From Tubulanus polymorphus (Eukaryota > Nemertea > Palaeonemertea > Tubulaniformes > Tubulanidae), in contig NC_134029.1 of assembly GCF_964204645.1 (NCBI RefSeq), positions 7,334,001 to 7,398,000 of the forward strand: a DNA stretch of 64,000 bases, given 5' to 3'. Made by a program: the position numbers and the translations under genes. The notes beneath the pieces are model-generated. The model did not search any database. It had not been told where the DNA came from and saw only the letters and a program-made list of their open reading frames with translations. Positions 24,699-37,400 of this stretch are shown here, piece after piece (position 1 is the stretch's first letter; each line of letters opens with the position of its first letter).

Positions 24699-27600
24699 AT
24701 GGCACATAACCCTTCGAGCGCCGTTAGAGCGCTTCAGTTAGAGTACAAGAAAATTCGCGACGAGCCCGTCGAAGGATTTCGCGTCGAGGCGAACGATGAG
24801 AACCTGTTCGAGTGGGACGTGGCCATATTTGGGCCACCCCGAACCCTGTACGAAGGAGGGTATTTCAAGGTATTAATTTATAATAATGGTATCTATTTTT
24901 AATGATGATGGTTTGAGACTGACCTGGCTCTGGCCAGAGTTTTTGAGGAACAGGTTCCACCTTTGGCTTCAAGCTTTGGGAACCTCACCTGGTGGCGGCT
25001 ATGCCTTCTTTGGTAAAATAGGACCTTTTTGTCTTCTTTGCTTTTATTTTTCAGCACACCACCCGTTTTTTAAGTGATTTTGAAAATATAAGTCCTGATG
25101 ATAAGGCTTTGAACTATATATGGATAAACATAAAGCTTTTGTTAGGAGTTGGAGAATCCCTATGATGATTACAAATCTAGATCGGATCTCATCTACCTTG
25201 TGGCATCAGAATTTTAAATGACAACAATAATTTATATAGATTATGTCTTTTTCTTTGTTTGTTCCCCTTGCCTTAGTAAATAACGGGTTGATTTGTAATG
25301 ATGGAATATAGAGCGCTTTGTCAGCATTGCTCAGTGCGCTATGTCTGTGTATGTGTGCTTGGTGTTGTGTTGATCAATAATCCAGTCATTTAGTAACCTT
25401 TGTTTACAGCGTATACCACCGCACAACGATGATGTCATATAACTGAATAGTTATCTGGGTCACAGACCGAATAATCAGCTGTTATTTGTTTATATGTACA
25501 CGGTGAAAATCGTGTTCAGTTCTGAATCTAATTCATTGTCTCGGTTAGGCCTAGTTAGATTTTGCAGACGCATAGGAAAAATTGAAATATGCTTAGCATA
25601 TGATCAGTACACCCACAGCGCCTTTATTCCAGAATTTTGTTGAGAGCCACTGACAATTCTCACTTCAACGCACAGCACAACATTTGTTATAAATCTTTGT
25701 GTCAAAATTCAGATCTAAGATGGTACATTTCATTCTAAGATAAATCAGTTTCCTCAATGGGTTAGAGACACGCTATTGCATTTTTTCCTGCAAACTCTGT
25801 GAAATGAAATCATTTTCAGTGTTTTATTTTTAACCATAGTGTCAAATCTTTATCAAGACTGGAAACGAGTCCTGTGTGATTGGCAACATAGGCATAAAGA
25901 CCTAGCCTATATAAGGCTAGTCTATCTCAATGTTCTCCACAACAGGTTTTAGAGGGGTGGCTACCCCTTTCATTTTTACATCCACCCGTCTGAAAATCAG
26001 CCATTCCTTGTAGAATATAAATTCTGCCCCTACCCTTGTTGTAAGACGTCTCTAAGCCCTACCAGAATGGATTTCAATATTCTTTCATTGCTGCTTAATA
26101 TATTGAGCTAATGTGAAAAATAAAAGTTACTCCAAAATTAAGCTTAGATTTTCTGTATTTTTTGGGGGACCGATGGAAAGCCTTGCCATTTCAGCGGCCA
26201 TGATGTCATACACTTAAACAATGAACAACCCTTTAAAATTCCAACACATGGAGAACACTGGTCTATCTATTGATGCATGAGACCTGTTTTTTTTTTTTCA
26301 TAGTAATTTGCTCAATTTTGTGGAGTACATACATCAGGTCCCTGAAATCTCGAATGCGGGTGGAACCATCGATTTTATAGGCCTTAATGTTTTCGTACTG
26401 ATTCGAAAGATAGTCAGCGTCGTCTAACTCTAGGTGAATCAGAGAAAGGCTACATTTTGTGAAATAGGTTTTACAATGGATCAACGCAGTAACAGGGACT
26501 GTTAATCATTATAAAGTCCTTGGGTTCCACCATCTCCCCCCCCCCCCCCCCCAATTGTAAGCATTTAGCACAAAGGGTGAAGTGACCCAATTTTAAGACC
26601 TAAGTACTCTAAAATTGCAGAAAAACATGTCCCATGAATCTACAGCCATACCACCTAAGAGTACTGGAATACCTTCAATTGTGGTTTTTCTCCTCGTATT
26701 AATTCTCGAAAGTTGAATAGTTCTTTTGATCTTTTCTTTCACAGGCTAAAATGACATTTCCACCCGATTACCCGTATTCTCCACCGAGCATAAAATTTAC
26801 GTCGGAAATATTACATCCGAACGTCTATAAGGTAAAAACAGCTATTTTTAGTTGCTTCCAAATTTGATTTTTCCCGAATTGACGATAAAGAACGCTGCGG
26901 AAGAGATGATTTCTTATTCGACACGTTCATTCATGTTAAAAACGTACATTGTATGTTATGTGACGGTTTTCAGAGTGGTGATGTTTGCATTTCAATTCTC
27001 CATCCGCCAGTGGATGATCCACAAAGTGGTGAACTGCCGTCAGAACGCTGGAATCCTACACAAACTGTTAGGTAAAATCTATTATAAATATGCAAAAGAA
27101 AAAAGAACGATGCGTATGATTTTAACACTCCCGGCCACTGTAAAGTCCACAAGCCCAGGGCTTAGTTTCACTTCATGCTTTCAAATGAGGTTAACAATTC
27201 AAGCTTAGCCGTTTTAAGCTTTAAACCATTTCGTAATAACTCTTTGAGGCCAGAATGTTCATTTTCATAAAACTCCCCACCTTTGATCGCTGAACTAGAA
27301 ATACGCTCTGTGCGACTGTGGTTTACTCAACAATTCTCCCAGATATGGATTAGCATTGAGTGTAATTACGTACGCTATACCCATCACTTAATCTGTTTTA
27401 ATCAGCGAGTGATAGCGGTTAGCGCGTCTCATCAGTGGTTGATCTCTTCATATTAGCCCGAGAACACTTCTGCGTGTCGTGAGTATAACTTATCAGGGTT
27501 TGTAGCGAGTCTGACAAATTCGGAGAAGTGCTTACTATTGGAAAAATGTAGGATCGACCCTGATTAGTGTTTAATTTTCAGTAAATCCTGAAAGTGCTGA

Positions 27601-28810
27601 AAAGTGTGCCTGCTTGAACTCTTATGTCACGAGGCACGAACATCTTGCAACAAATTTTATCACGGTTTATTGTATCTCCGATCAAAATTTCAAGTTCTAG
27701 TTCTAGTTTAAATGAAAATGTAATTTATCAAAGTCTTTCAATCACAAATTCTACATACGTTATCAATGATTGTGGAAAACGTTGATATCGTAAATTCCGT
27801 GAATAATGCTATAAAAATAGAAATTGCGTTAAGAATGTTTTGGACTGTGGATAGGTGTGAATATGCCCCGGGTATTTTTTTTTTTTTTTTTCAAAAAACT
27901 TCTAAAAAAATCACTGCTACTTTTTCTTTCACTCTTTCTCGCATTTATTTCAGAACAATTTTACTCAGTGTAATTTCTCTGCTAAACGAACCGAATATAT
28001 TTTCGCCGGCGGATGTCGACGCGTCGGTCATGTATAGGAAATGGAGGGATTCAAAAGACTCTAAATGCAAGGACAAGGACACTGAATACGAAAACATTAT
28101 AAAGTACGTATTCTATAGTATCTCGCTTTCCTTGGTGGGAATTCAATTTTCCACAGTAGTTTGTAAGAAATCAGCTGCCACATTACTAAGAACCGGAAAA
28201 TGGACTTGCAACTTAGGCATTGGGATATCTAATCGTAGCGAGACTAAGGCATTTATACGAAACTATGACTTAGTGACGGATATTTCAAAATTCTTGCAAC
28301 CTAGGTGATGCAAGTGTTAACGTGAGGACTTGCGCGAATTAACTTTACTGAACTATAAAATAATCAATAGGGCCTACTCGTACTTTATTGTGGTACCTGG
28401 CTTAACAATATTTTGGGTGATTCGTTTAGTCCCAATCAGTATCGGAAGTGATATTGGAAGAACTCTTTTTGAGCATCTAGACCCAATAATGTGATTAATG
28501 GTAGTAAAGAGGTAATAGTTTTGTACAATGGTAATAAGAAAAATGAAAAATTTGCTTTTTCAGGCAACAAGTCGCCGCGTCGCGTTTACAAGCCGAAGAA
28601 GATAACGTCAAAGTGCCTACGACTGTATCAGAGTACTGCATCACTGCTAAACCGAAACACTCTGAATCGACGCACGACCAAGCCTCGGATTTCTTGGTCG
28701 ATGACTTTGCCGATTGTGATTATGACGATATGGACGATGACGACGACGACGAAGATGACGACAACAATTATTACGACGACGAAGATGACTCGGGCAACGG
28801 CGAGTCATGA
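24699..28810 (+). CDS. UBE2R2: Ubiquitin-conjugating enzyme E2 R (CDC34 family)
   Basis: Carries activated ubiquitin on a cysteine and, with SCF-type Cullin-1 ligases, builds Lys48-linked chains on cell-cycle substrates. Exons 24699-24869, 26745-26831, 26974-27071, 27954-28103 and 28564-28810 total 753 bases, giving 250 residues (human UBE2R2 has 238). The UBC fold is complete: [27 protein letters not shown] at the start of HPNVYKSGDVC, catalytic Cys91, then the CDC34-specific acidic-loop insert [17 protein letters not shown]. The tail after [20 protein letters not shown] is typical, with VPTTVSEYC and an Asp/Glu-rich C terminus (about residues 215-245) that in CDC34 docks on a basic canyon of Cul1. 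Start codon chosen because it is the first ATG and matches the family length. Divergent from PTPN9. It could equally be called CDC34; invertebrates often have one gene for both. Confidence 0.97.
26536..26552. repeat. Poly-C run of 17 bases
   Basis: An uninterrupted C run in the first UBE2R intron; its length is prone to assembly error. Confidence 0.9.
27412..27500 (+). repeat. Possible degenerate tRNA-derived SINE
   Basis: GATAGCGGTTAGCGCGTCTC resembles a tRNA A box (Pol III promoter). A weak B-box-like GGGTTTGTAGC follows about 90 bases later. No proper cloverleaf can be drawn. It lies in a UBE2R intron. Confidence 0.3.
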
Positions 28811-28842
28811 TGAACGATTTATCGATGACTTAGGATTTATTT

Positions 28843-28844
28843 AG

Positions 28845-28876
<32 letters not shown>

Positions 28877-28901
28877 CTATCTCTCTCACACACACACACA
28901 C
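28843..28901. repeat. Compound microsatellite (AT)n-(TC)n-(CA)n
   Basis: AT repeats with one interruption, then a short TC run, then CA repeats, in the UBE2R 3' untranslated region, starting about 32 bases after the stop codon. Confidence 0.9.
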
Positions 28902-29513
28902 GAATAGTTTCTTTGGCATGAAGCACGTAATAATGTATCTCAGATAATGATGATGACGATGGATGGAATGACCCCCACACTCTCACGCAATCTCGTTTCC
29001 ATAGTTTATTCAGTGTTTTCCAAGTCGACGTTACAATTCTAGGATAATCCCCGGTTCCCCCGCGCTAAGAGGGGCGGAACGTTTCAACAAACGCATGATG
29101 TTACTTACAATAATAGTGGGTCGGACTCTTCTTCAGAGATCTCTCTCTTATCGCGACACAACAATTCGAACGAAGCTGACGCCGACATTACGTGCGCACT
29201 CACCCCCCCCTCCTCGTTCATTTGCGGCGGATTTGTCTTGCAGCTGTTTTTGTCGCCGTGCGCGCCAACGATGATGGAATGAAAATGTATTTCGGTCGTA
29301 GATACTGGTATACGAAAATAACGTGTGATACTTTTTAAAAGAAATAACGAAAGACTCGCAACCTGTTGGACCTCAAGTTTAATTTCTTAGCGATCGGGAG
29401 AAATTGGTGTAGGCCTACTACCGGGTAGTTATATCGGTAATGGCAGTTGATTTTAGACACTGAGTACGTTTTTGCCGATTAGCTCGTATTTTTGAAGTTA
29501 AATTCATCAAAAT

Positions 29514-29521
29514 CTCTCTCT

Positions 29522-29553
<32 letters not shown>
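29514..29553. repeat. (TC)n microsatellite
   Basis: A nearly pure TC run in the region downstream of UBE2R. Confidence 0.9.
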
Positions 29554-29559
<6 letters not shown>

Positions 29560-31952
29560 GTTATTTATTTGCTCGCTAAAATTATGTTCATATATATGAT
29601 TTGATGTAAACGGATTGATACGTTCACGACAGATCATGCTATTTCACGGTGAACAATGTTCGCTTTCTAGCTGGCTTTACTATTACAAAAAGTTTTTCGA
29701 TTTGTCGTCAACGGAATCAGTTTTCAGAACTTGTTATATCTGCGTAGAATTCCGACAGCGCGGTTTTCATAGACTGGCTAGGTATTAATACAACTACGTC
29801 ATTCGAGGTGTGATTTCTCATTGTCACTATGGTAGGTGTCTGTCGAGTTGCTAATCGTCCCAATGAGATTCTATTCCTGTAAATTAAGACTTGCGTCCCC
29901 GATGAACGTAGTGGCTTATTCTTTAGTTATCCCCGAGTCGAAAAAATTTATAGGTAGCCAACTCTTTCAATTTTGTATTACTCGGCGGTAACTGTGTCCT
30001 GAGTTGCGTTCGTTGAATATTCATCCGGTTTTACTTGGGTCCTGAACGAACGTTTTCAGATATTTTTCCGATAAAATTGCATGACGTGATTCCAGAAAAA
30101 CGTTTGCCTTCATGAATTAATTCCATAAGACGTCATTAAATTTCCAAGTGTAAGGTTGATCAAGAATTGGTTTATTTCGTTTTAAAAATTGATTTAAAAA
30201 TTGTTGTTGACTGTAGCGGAATCGGTCATCTTTTTTCTGAAACGGCCTATATTAAACAACGCGTAACGTTTGCTACGTATTTTCAAAGGTAGCAACCAAA
30301 CGCGAATTATTGTAATATTTCGAATTATCGTTAAAAAGGCCTTCTTGAAATTCGTGCCGAAAGAATGTAATTGAAGAAGAAAAAAATGAGTAAATTACTG
30401 CGATTCGTTTCGCGTTGTTTTCGTGTCGTAGTTACGTAGTTATGTTGAATATTTTATAATAATACGAAGAAAACAAAAATTTGCGCGTTCGAAAATACAA
30501 TATTTTATAATTACCGGGTCGGTAAAAAAAACGCTAAAAAATGTTTCCCGATTAATCGAATACGATATGTGTACGTATTATATATTCTTTTAATAATGCG
30601 AGTATTTAATTAATCAATTGATTCGTGTTTGTTTCATTATTTTCAAGCCGTATATGTAATATAATAATTGGCTGTCGAAAAAATCGAGTGGAATATTTTC
30701 GTCGGGTATTTTGTCGTCGCTCGTAATTATTATAATTATTATTATTATATTTCGTCTGGTTTTTATTGGATATATTATGATAATTAATGTTAAAACGATT
30801 ATTTGCGGAAGAAAAATGTTAAAAAATCGGTTTGTGTAGACGAAGTGAATGCAGTTTTTACTTGTCTGTTTTTGACTCGTGAATTCGATCTATGAATATC
30901 TCGCGCTAAATGTCGAACTGGGTCCTTACCTATTATACGACTGTTACCTTCGTTTTAATTCGAGTTTACTGTCGGACCGCTTTTTTCGATGTTGAATAGT
31001 TCTCTTGTTTGCAGTGAAAACTATTCCTCCATGGAAATGGAGGCCAACGCACAATTATATATATTATATATATTTTTGTTTCAGTATGATGTAATATTAG
31101 CCTGTCGATTAGTGAATACAGTAGGCTCCGCCAGAGTCGGAACCTATCGACTCAATTTAACCATTCAACTCGGATGTTTTTTGAAATATTTTTTGCGACA
31201 CTATTTATGAAATACATAAAATCCAACTCAGATATTATTCGTACACAAGTCGGGCACATTTTTATATAGTCCTGTAAGATGCAACTTGAACGGAGTCTAC
31301 TGAATATTGGTCTTCGAATATCTTTCTGCTTAACAAAATTGACGAACTATTAGTTCGGCATATACCCCCTCCTATGATGTTAGAGCCCCCGTTTAAAGTT
31401 GGGGGACAAATTTGAGTAGAACAGTGTTTATTATCAGGGGGTAAGTCATTGCAAATCTTTGCTGGTTGGTTGCGCCATATAAGTACAACCTGTTCGCTTA
31501 AAAAGTATTGTTTTCATATCTTGCCGAAAGATTATTCCATTACTCGGGTGAGAAATGTTTTTTGCATTCGACTGTACTGCTCTTCTCAAAACCAATTCGT
31601 GTCCGTGTAAAGTAATTTAATATTGAATATTTAATAGCTTTTCGCGAATCGTCGCTCGAGATTTTAATATCGTCTTATTTTCTCCGGAGTTCGCACATTT
31701 CTATTGTGATTATTTCATGTAGATTTAGGAAACAGGGCTCACACACGGATATCTTCATTCTCGATGCAGTGGAAAAATGTGTGCGCTACTATTAACGAAA
31801 ATCTACTAAGAAAACAATATTCTAGTCGAGAAGAATTGACTATTCATTCCATGATGATAAAATATGTTATAATCTCTAATAAAATCTGATCGCTAGTGTT
31901 TATAAACCGTCGTACATGACTCGGATTTTATCGACGAGAAACTTCGGAAATA

Positions 31953-32155
31953 TTCGAAGTACCGAAAGTTGAAAAAGTTTGCGGCCAACTTCCAAGATAT
32001 TTCATACCCTGGTACTTCCTGCTACTACAGTTATCTCGTAGCTTATTCGCATTGTTTTTGGTTTCGAAATATTTGGAGAATCAAAAGTTGGAGAAGTTTG
32101 CTGCCAACTTCAAGACATCTCATACTTCGGGTACCGCCGCCATTGGTACTACAGT
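31953..32155. repeat. Imperfect direct repeat, period about 120 bp
   Basis: Both units contain GAAAT-ATT-GAA.. followed by AAAAGTTG(A/G)A(A/G)AAGTTTGC(G/T)GCCAACTT and then CATAC. They lie immediately left of the MITE at 32150-32327. Confidence 0.65.
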
Positions 32156-32327
32156 GGAACTTCGTTATAATTAACTCGGATACAACGATTCATCGGAATT
32201 AACAAATATAGAATTTCGTCCCCAGTAAGAAAATTTAAATAATTTCATACTGGATATAACAAACTATCGGTTATAACGAACATATTTTCTGGCCCCATGA
32301 AGTTCGCTGTAAAGAGGTTCCGCTGTA
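32150..32327. mobile_element. Pogo/Tigger-like MITE
   Basis: TACAGTGGAACTTCGTTATAA at the left end is matched by the inverted AAAGAGGTTCCGCTGTA at the right end, with TA at both borders. The interior repeats GGTTATAACGAAC-type phrases. No coding capacity. Confidence 0.75.
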
Positions 32328-34083
32328 TTAGTTCTCTTGTAGCTTAGTCTCCTTGTTCCCCGTTCGATATTCGCATGGCGGTAACTGAGATGACATTGGC
32401 TGGCGCTCGGCGGTCAATTCTGAACATCGGTTGTCTGTAGATCAGAGACAACTCGGATGTAGCAATTGGGAGAATAATGAATCAAGGCAGCGAACATGTT
32501 AACAGCTGAATGTTACCGGTAAATCAAGCCTTGTGACTTAATAATTTCAATATATTTCAGGTAGTGAATAGGTGCAATTGTTATGTGATTATTGTGTGAT
32601 AATCGATATAGATATAAACAAGATATCAAAACTCGGACAATATATAATACAGAATGGTATTCGGTTAATTGAATAAATATTTCTCTTCTCAAACTCACAA
32701 CTACAACCCATTTTGACTGTAGAGTCTTCATTGAAATAATACTGATTAACTCGATCAGTTTGTACAGTAACTGTATGTATGTATATGAATAAATACTAAG
32801 AATTATTTATACTGTATTGTTGTCGTTAGGCTTCAGTTGCTCACAGTAGACTGCTTAATACTTTTGGTTCAGTCAACCCACAATTATCAAGGATGGTGGA
32901 TTCAATGACAACATTTTGAATGATAAGCAAATGATTCATAATATTGAGGGCGGTAGATGATTGAGGGTTGACCACTGAAATCAGTGCATTTACATCGGAT
33001 TTCTGTCTCTGGTTTCTCAAGAACTGCACAATTGAAAGTGGCTGTAGCGAATGTGCCATTGAATAACATGTGGATTAGCATTCATTCAGCACAACAAAAC
33101 TTCAGGATTTTGAAGTCGGATTTCATTTCTGGTAGGTCACCTCGGTTTGTGGACACAGTATGGCTAATACAGGGCTGTACTTTTTTGCAGAACTAAAACT
33201 CTTTGTGCAATTCTCAAAAAGACGCTAATCATTTTTCAATGCAGGGATGTACTTTTAATCTTTTTTATGTAGCATCCTTGTCTATCTATTTGCTGGCTGA
33301 ACAGGTCTTGATTTTCTTCATTATTTGAGTCAAGGTACAGTAGATTATTGAAGTCAACCAGCAATTACCTGATAACAACTGAACTATTAATTAGTTCATT
33401 GATTCTATTTCCCTCACACACCCTCCAAAATGCACATACCGGGGTAAATCGGCAAAGATTTTCAGAAGTTTTCTAACATTCTCATATTCCTTTGTTGTCA
33501 TAGATGAATATTTTAATTCATGTTATCTGCTCTTACAATAAATTTCATAATTTCAATGACCTGAATCGATCTCAGAGCTTGGAAAAATTGAATGATTTCT
33601 GGGGACCCCCTAGCGGGCACCGCACCTTCACTTCTCATTGCAGCGTACCTAGCCCATTACTACGAAAACTCACTGGCAGCACCATTATAAATTTTTTCCA
33701 GATGGGCCGGAAACATAACAAGCAACTAAAAATAACCCATTATTTCATTGTAGTAAGTGAAATCTATTGAATATACATTTCAAAAATTTTTACATTACAT
33801 ATAAACAATTTAAAAAAAGCTTTTTCTTTTATACAGCTATATAATAATATGTATATTATATGTTTTTGTCAGCAGCAAAATACAAAAAGGTTAGACATGT
33901 ATGTTAAAACATATATTCATCGAAACACAGTAACCTCAGACAAAATAATTAATGATCTTAACATTATAACCTTTTCTTATATAAATTGAAACTCCAATTG
34001 AATCGAAATGCAAAACAAATACCGGTATGCTTGTCATGGTTCCACGAAGCTGTCCGTTTTGATCATGAATGCCGAACAAAACA

Positions 34084-34456
34084 CAGGGTTTCCAGTGGTA
34101 AGGCCAGGATAAAAAGACTAAGAAGGACTTTTTCGGCAATTATAGACTCAAAAGGAGGGACTTTTTGACTCAGAAAGAAGTACTTTCCAGTAAAATGAGG
34201 GCCCACAAGGGAGCATTTTTGCTATGCCTTCACCGGAATACTAGTCGCATAAACCAGTCATACATTTCAGGGTAATTCCATAACACTTTCCTGTATATTC
34301 AATCTTACTGACAATTGAATTACCAGGCCTAAGTAATAAAATACCTCGACACTCAAATTTGGAAGGACTTTTTGTATAGAAAAGGAAGGACTTATAGTCA
34401 AAAAGGACAAAGATGATGTTCCAAAGAAGGACTTGGAAGTAGCGCTGGAAACCCTG
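34084..34456. mobile_element. MITE with CAGGGTTTCCAG ends, copy 1
   Basis: It begins CAGGGTTTCCAGTGGTAAGG and ends GCGCTGGAAACCCTG. AAACA directly flanks it on both sides, a likely target duplication. The interior is rich in AAGGACTT and AGTCCTT words. A copy in the opposite orientation is at 46478-46832. This one ends 20 bases from the ANKLE1 stop codon, so it is probably transcribed in that gene's 3' untranslated region. Confidence 0.8.
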
Positions 34457-34475
34457 AAACAGCCAACTTCTGGAA

Positions 34476-37400
34476 TTAATGAGATTTAATGTCTGCCGGA
34501 CGAATTTGTCGTTCCCCTTCGAGGCATAGAATCTTCATAGCTTTTAGTAATAAGTGAACACCCATTATTCGACGTTTTTCAACTTGCCACGTCGCAGCTA
34601 CCCCGTAATAATTTCCGGTCTTGACGTTGGTCAATCGTTCCAGTCCTGCAACAAATAAGACATGGAATGTGCATCTTAACTCGTAAATCGTATAAATGAA
34701 ACGTATAAATGTAATCATATATCGTTAAGCCGGACGCACACACAGAGCAGTCAGGAAACATCTTCCAAACAGAAAAACTGTTTTCCTGTTTTTTTTCTTG
34801 TTCCGCAGTGTGCGTCTGTGCGAGTCCGGCTTAGACCGTTGTCATACCGAGTGCGTCTATCATGCAGGCTTCGCGAGTGTATGCCTCAACTGGAATCACA
34901 TTTTGAAAGCAATGCAGAGAGACTACGCCTAAATTTGCATCCCAGATGTCGAGAATTTGTTTCACTTTAGGTAGAGGCTGAAAATAAAATCGAAAATCTT
35001 AGTATTTCGGGTGTAACAGTGTAGCGAATACAGTACACCTCGCCTCACACAGACATGGCCAACTTGGACTTTTGACTAACTCCCACAAAAACGAAATAAT
35101 TTTCTGACTTCATAACATATTTTCCTATCCTCAACTCGGACTTCTCTTGCCTCGGACTGATTTCGTCGGTCCCAGTTTGTCTGAATTAGGCGAGGTTTAC
35201 TGTGTATACAAATGGTACATAGGGTTGGCTAAAAACAAATACTGGAATACCTTTTGTTGTTGAGTCTTAAGAGCGGTGAGAGCTTCGTGGAAATGACTGT
35301 ACGGTCGAGCACGTTTTCCTTTTCCGATGTAAAACACGGCAGCGGAGAAAATTTTGAATTTTTCGACGTCATCTAAAAACGATCAAAGCCCGAAAGAGTG
35401 AGCGAATATCAGAAATAACCGCAACTACGATACGTTCGGATACGAACCAAAATTTCCGGCACAACACGGCAAATTCTTCGTCACACGAGGATCCAACAGG
35501 AGATAATTGAACGAAGATTTCTGGTTTCCTTCGCGCCATCGGCGACTTGGATTCGGTTCTTGGAACGCTTTCACCATTAACTGTTCCGTATTGTCCTGTC
35601 CGTCGAGATTCAACCGGCCATTCAATGCTTTGGCAAGTTCGGGTAGGTAACCTTAATATGCATATGAAAATCATTTAAATTCGATTTGTCCTGACTGATG
35701 CGGAGGCTTTACAGCAGAATTGCACTCTTTTTATCTCCCATCATATCTGAGCATTACTTAAGGAACATTTTAGGAAACTTGCAAATTTTCAAGTCGGTGA
35801 CCCTATGCCCACACGTCACTAATCAATGCCTTTTTAATTTGGTTGAGTACGGATTTTACCAGCAAAAATGAAAGGGTGTTTGGCAAAAAATCAAATATAA
35901 ATTTTTGCGATCACAGACCTATCGATAAGGAAGGGAACATAGCTTCCTTTTTCTTTGAGTATGTTCCATGAAAAATCTTGGAAGGACTGGGAAAAATAAG
36001 AAAGAGTGAAAACTGTATCGGATTGACTTCAAATGTTGGGAGAAAACTTACTTTTTGCAAATAACAAAATCGAAAATTAAGACGAAAATATCAATTCACT
36101 GCCCATGTTATGCCAAATTCATTGCAAGTACGGAGTACGGATTTTACCAGCAAAAATGGAAGGGTGTTTGGGGAAAAATTAAATATAAATTTTTCATTTT
36201 CAAGATCACAGACCTATTAATAAGGAAGGGAACATAGCTTCCTTTTTCTTCGAGTATGTTCCATGAAAAATCTTGGAAGGATTGGGGGAAAATAAGAAAG
36301 AGTGAAAACTCGGATTGAATTCAAATGAATGGGAGAAAACTTACTTTTCGCAAATATCTAAATTGAAAAATTAAGATGGAAATATCAAGAATAAAAAATT
36401 TTTTTCTAGATTAAATATGACGAAAATACAACTTTTTTTCAACATGATGTTTTTTCAGCAGAATTTCAGATGAGATTCCTTTACTGCAAGTAATTCAAAA
36501 AAGCTTAACATGTGCCCCTTTGAACCAAGAAATTTGTATGAAAATCTGTCATTTGACACGATCGCCGTGAAGCGCTATACATGTACATGTAGCATCCGAA
36601 ACAACTGCATGATTAATATCATACCTGGTAGTGGATTTTCCCCAATGACTCAAATAGACCAGTATTGAAATAAAATCAATACGACTTAAATACACTGTGC
36701 ATTAAACGTCGTCACCTTCATTAACATCGTCAAGCTGTTACCAAAATTTCATCATTAATCGACAGATTTGCAAAATTTTCAAATTCAAGGCCCCAAAATC
36801 GATTTCCAAGGATTTTCAAGGCCTTGAATTTCCTTTTGACAATTCAAGGCTTATATTTCCAGTGTCTGCTACAGGTATACTCGTGACGACCGCGCTGTAT
36901 TATCAGCGGCGGTGAACACGTTAAAACTTAAGCACTCACCGTCTTTTGCTTGCGCTACTGCTGCCGGATCCTTCATTAACTTCTTCAAACGTCTCAGGTA
37001 CGGTTTCTTCGTACGTATCGTAATCGGACCCGGTGTTTCGCCGTGTTCAACGAGTTTCCGACGAAGTTCAGGTATCGAGAGCGACTCCGATAGCAGCTCA
37101 TCGTTATCGTCATCTCCGCTCGCAGCACTGGACGACGACTCGGGCTTTCTTCGTCGTTTTACGTCATTGCCCGCGCGTTCCGACGTTCGCCAGTTTTTCC
37201 AGTCGTAGAGGATCGTGGCGTTGGAATCGTTGCCCGCGTCAGAGTTCGTCGTATTCACATCGCTCACTATACAATGTCTCTCGATCAACGCGTGACCCTC
37301 GTCGTCGGTGTAAATATACTCGACGACCGTTCCCGAACTCGCATCGCTGACGCGCGACTTTCGCTCCGACGATGCCTTACTCGCGACGCTCGCGTTGACG

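Larger units (their letters stand above)
28902..34083. other. UBE2R downstream region and spacer
   Basis: No recognisable gene. The left part probably belongs to a long UBE2R 3' untranslated region. It holds a pair of imperfect direct repeats (31953-32155) and a pogo-like MITE (32150-32327). The right part is plain AT-rich spacer before the ANKLE1 3' end. Confidence 0.45.
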
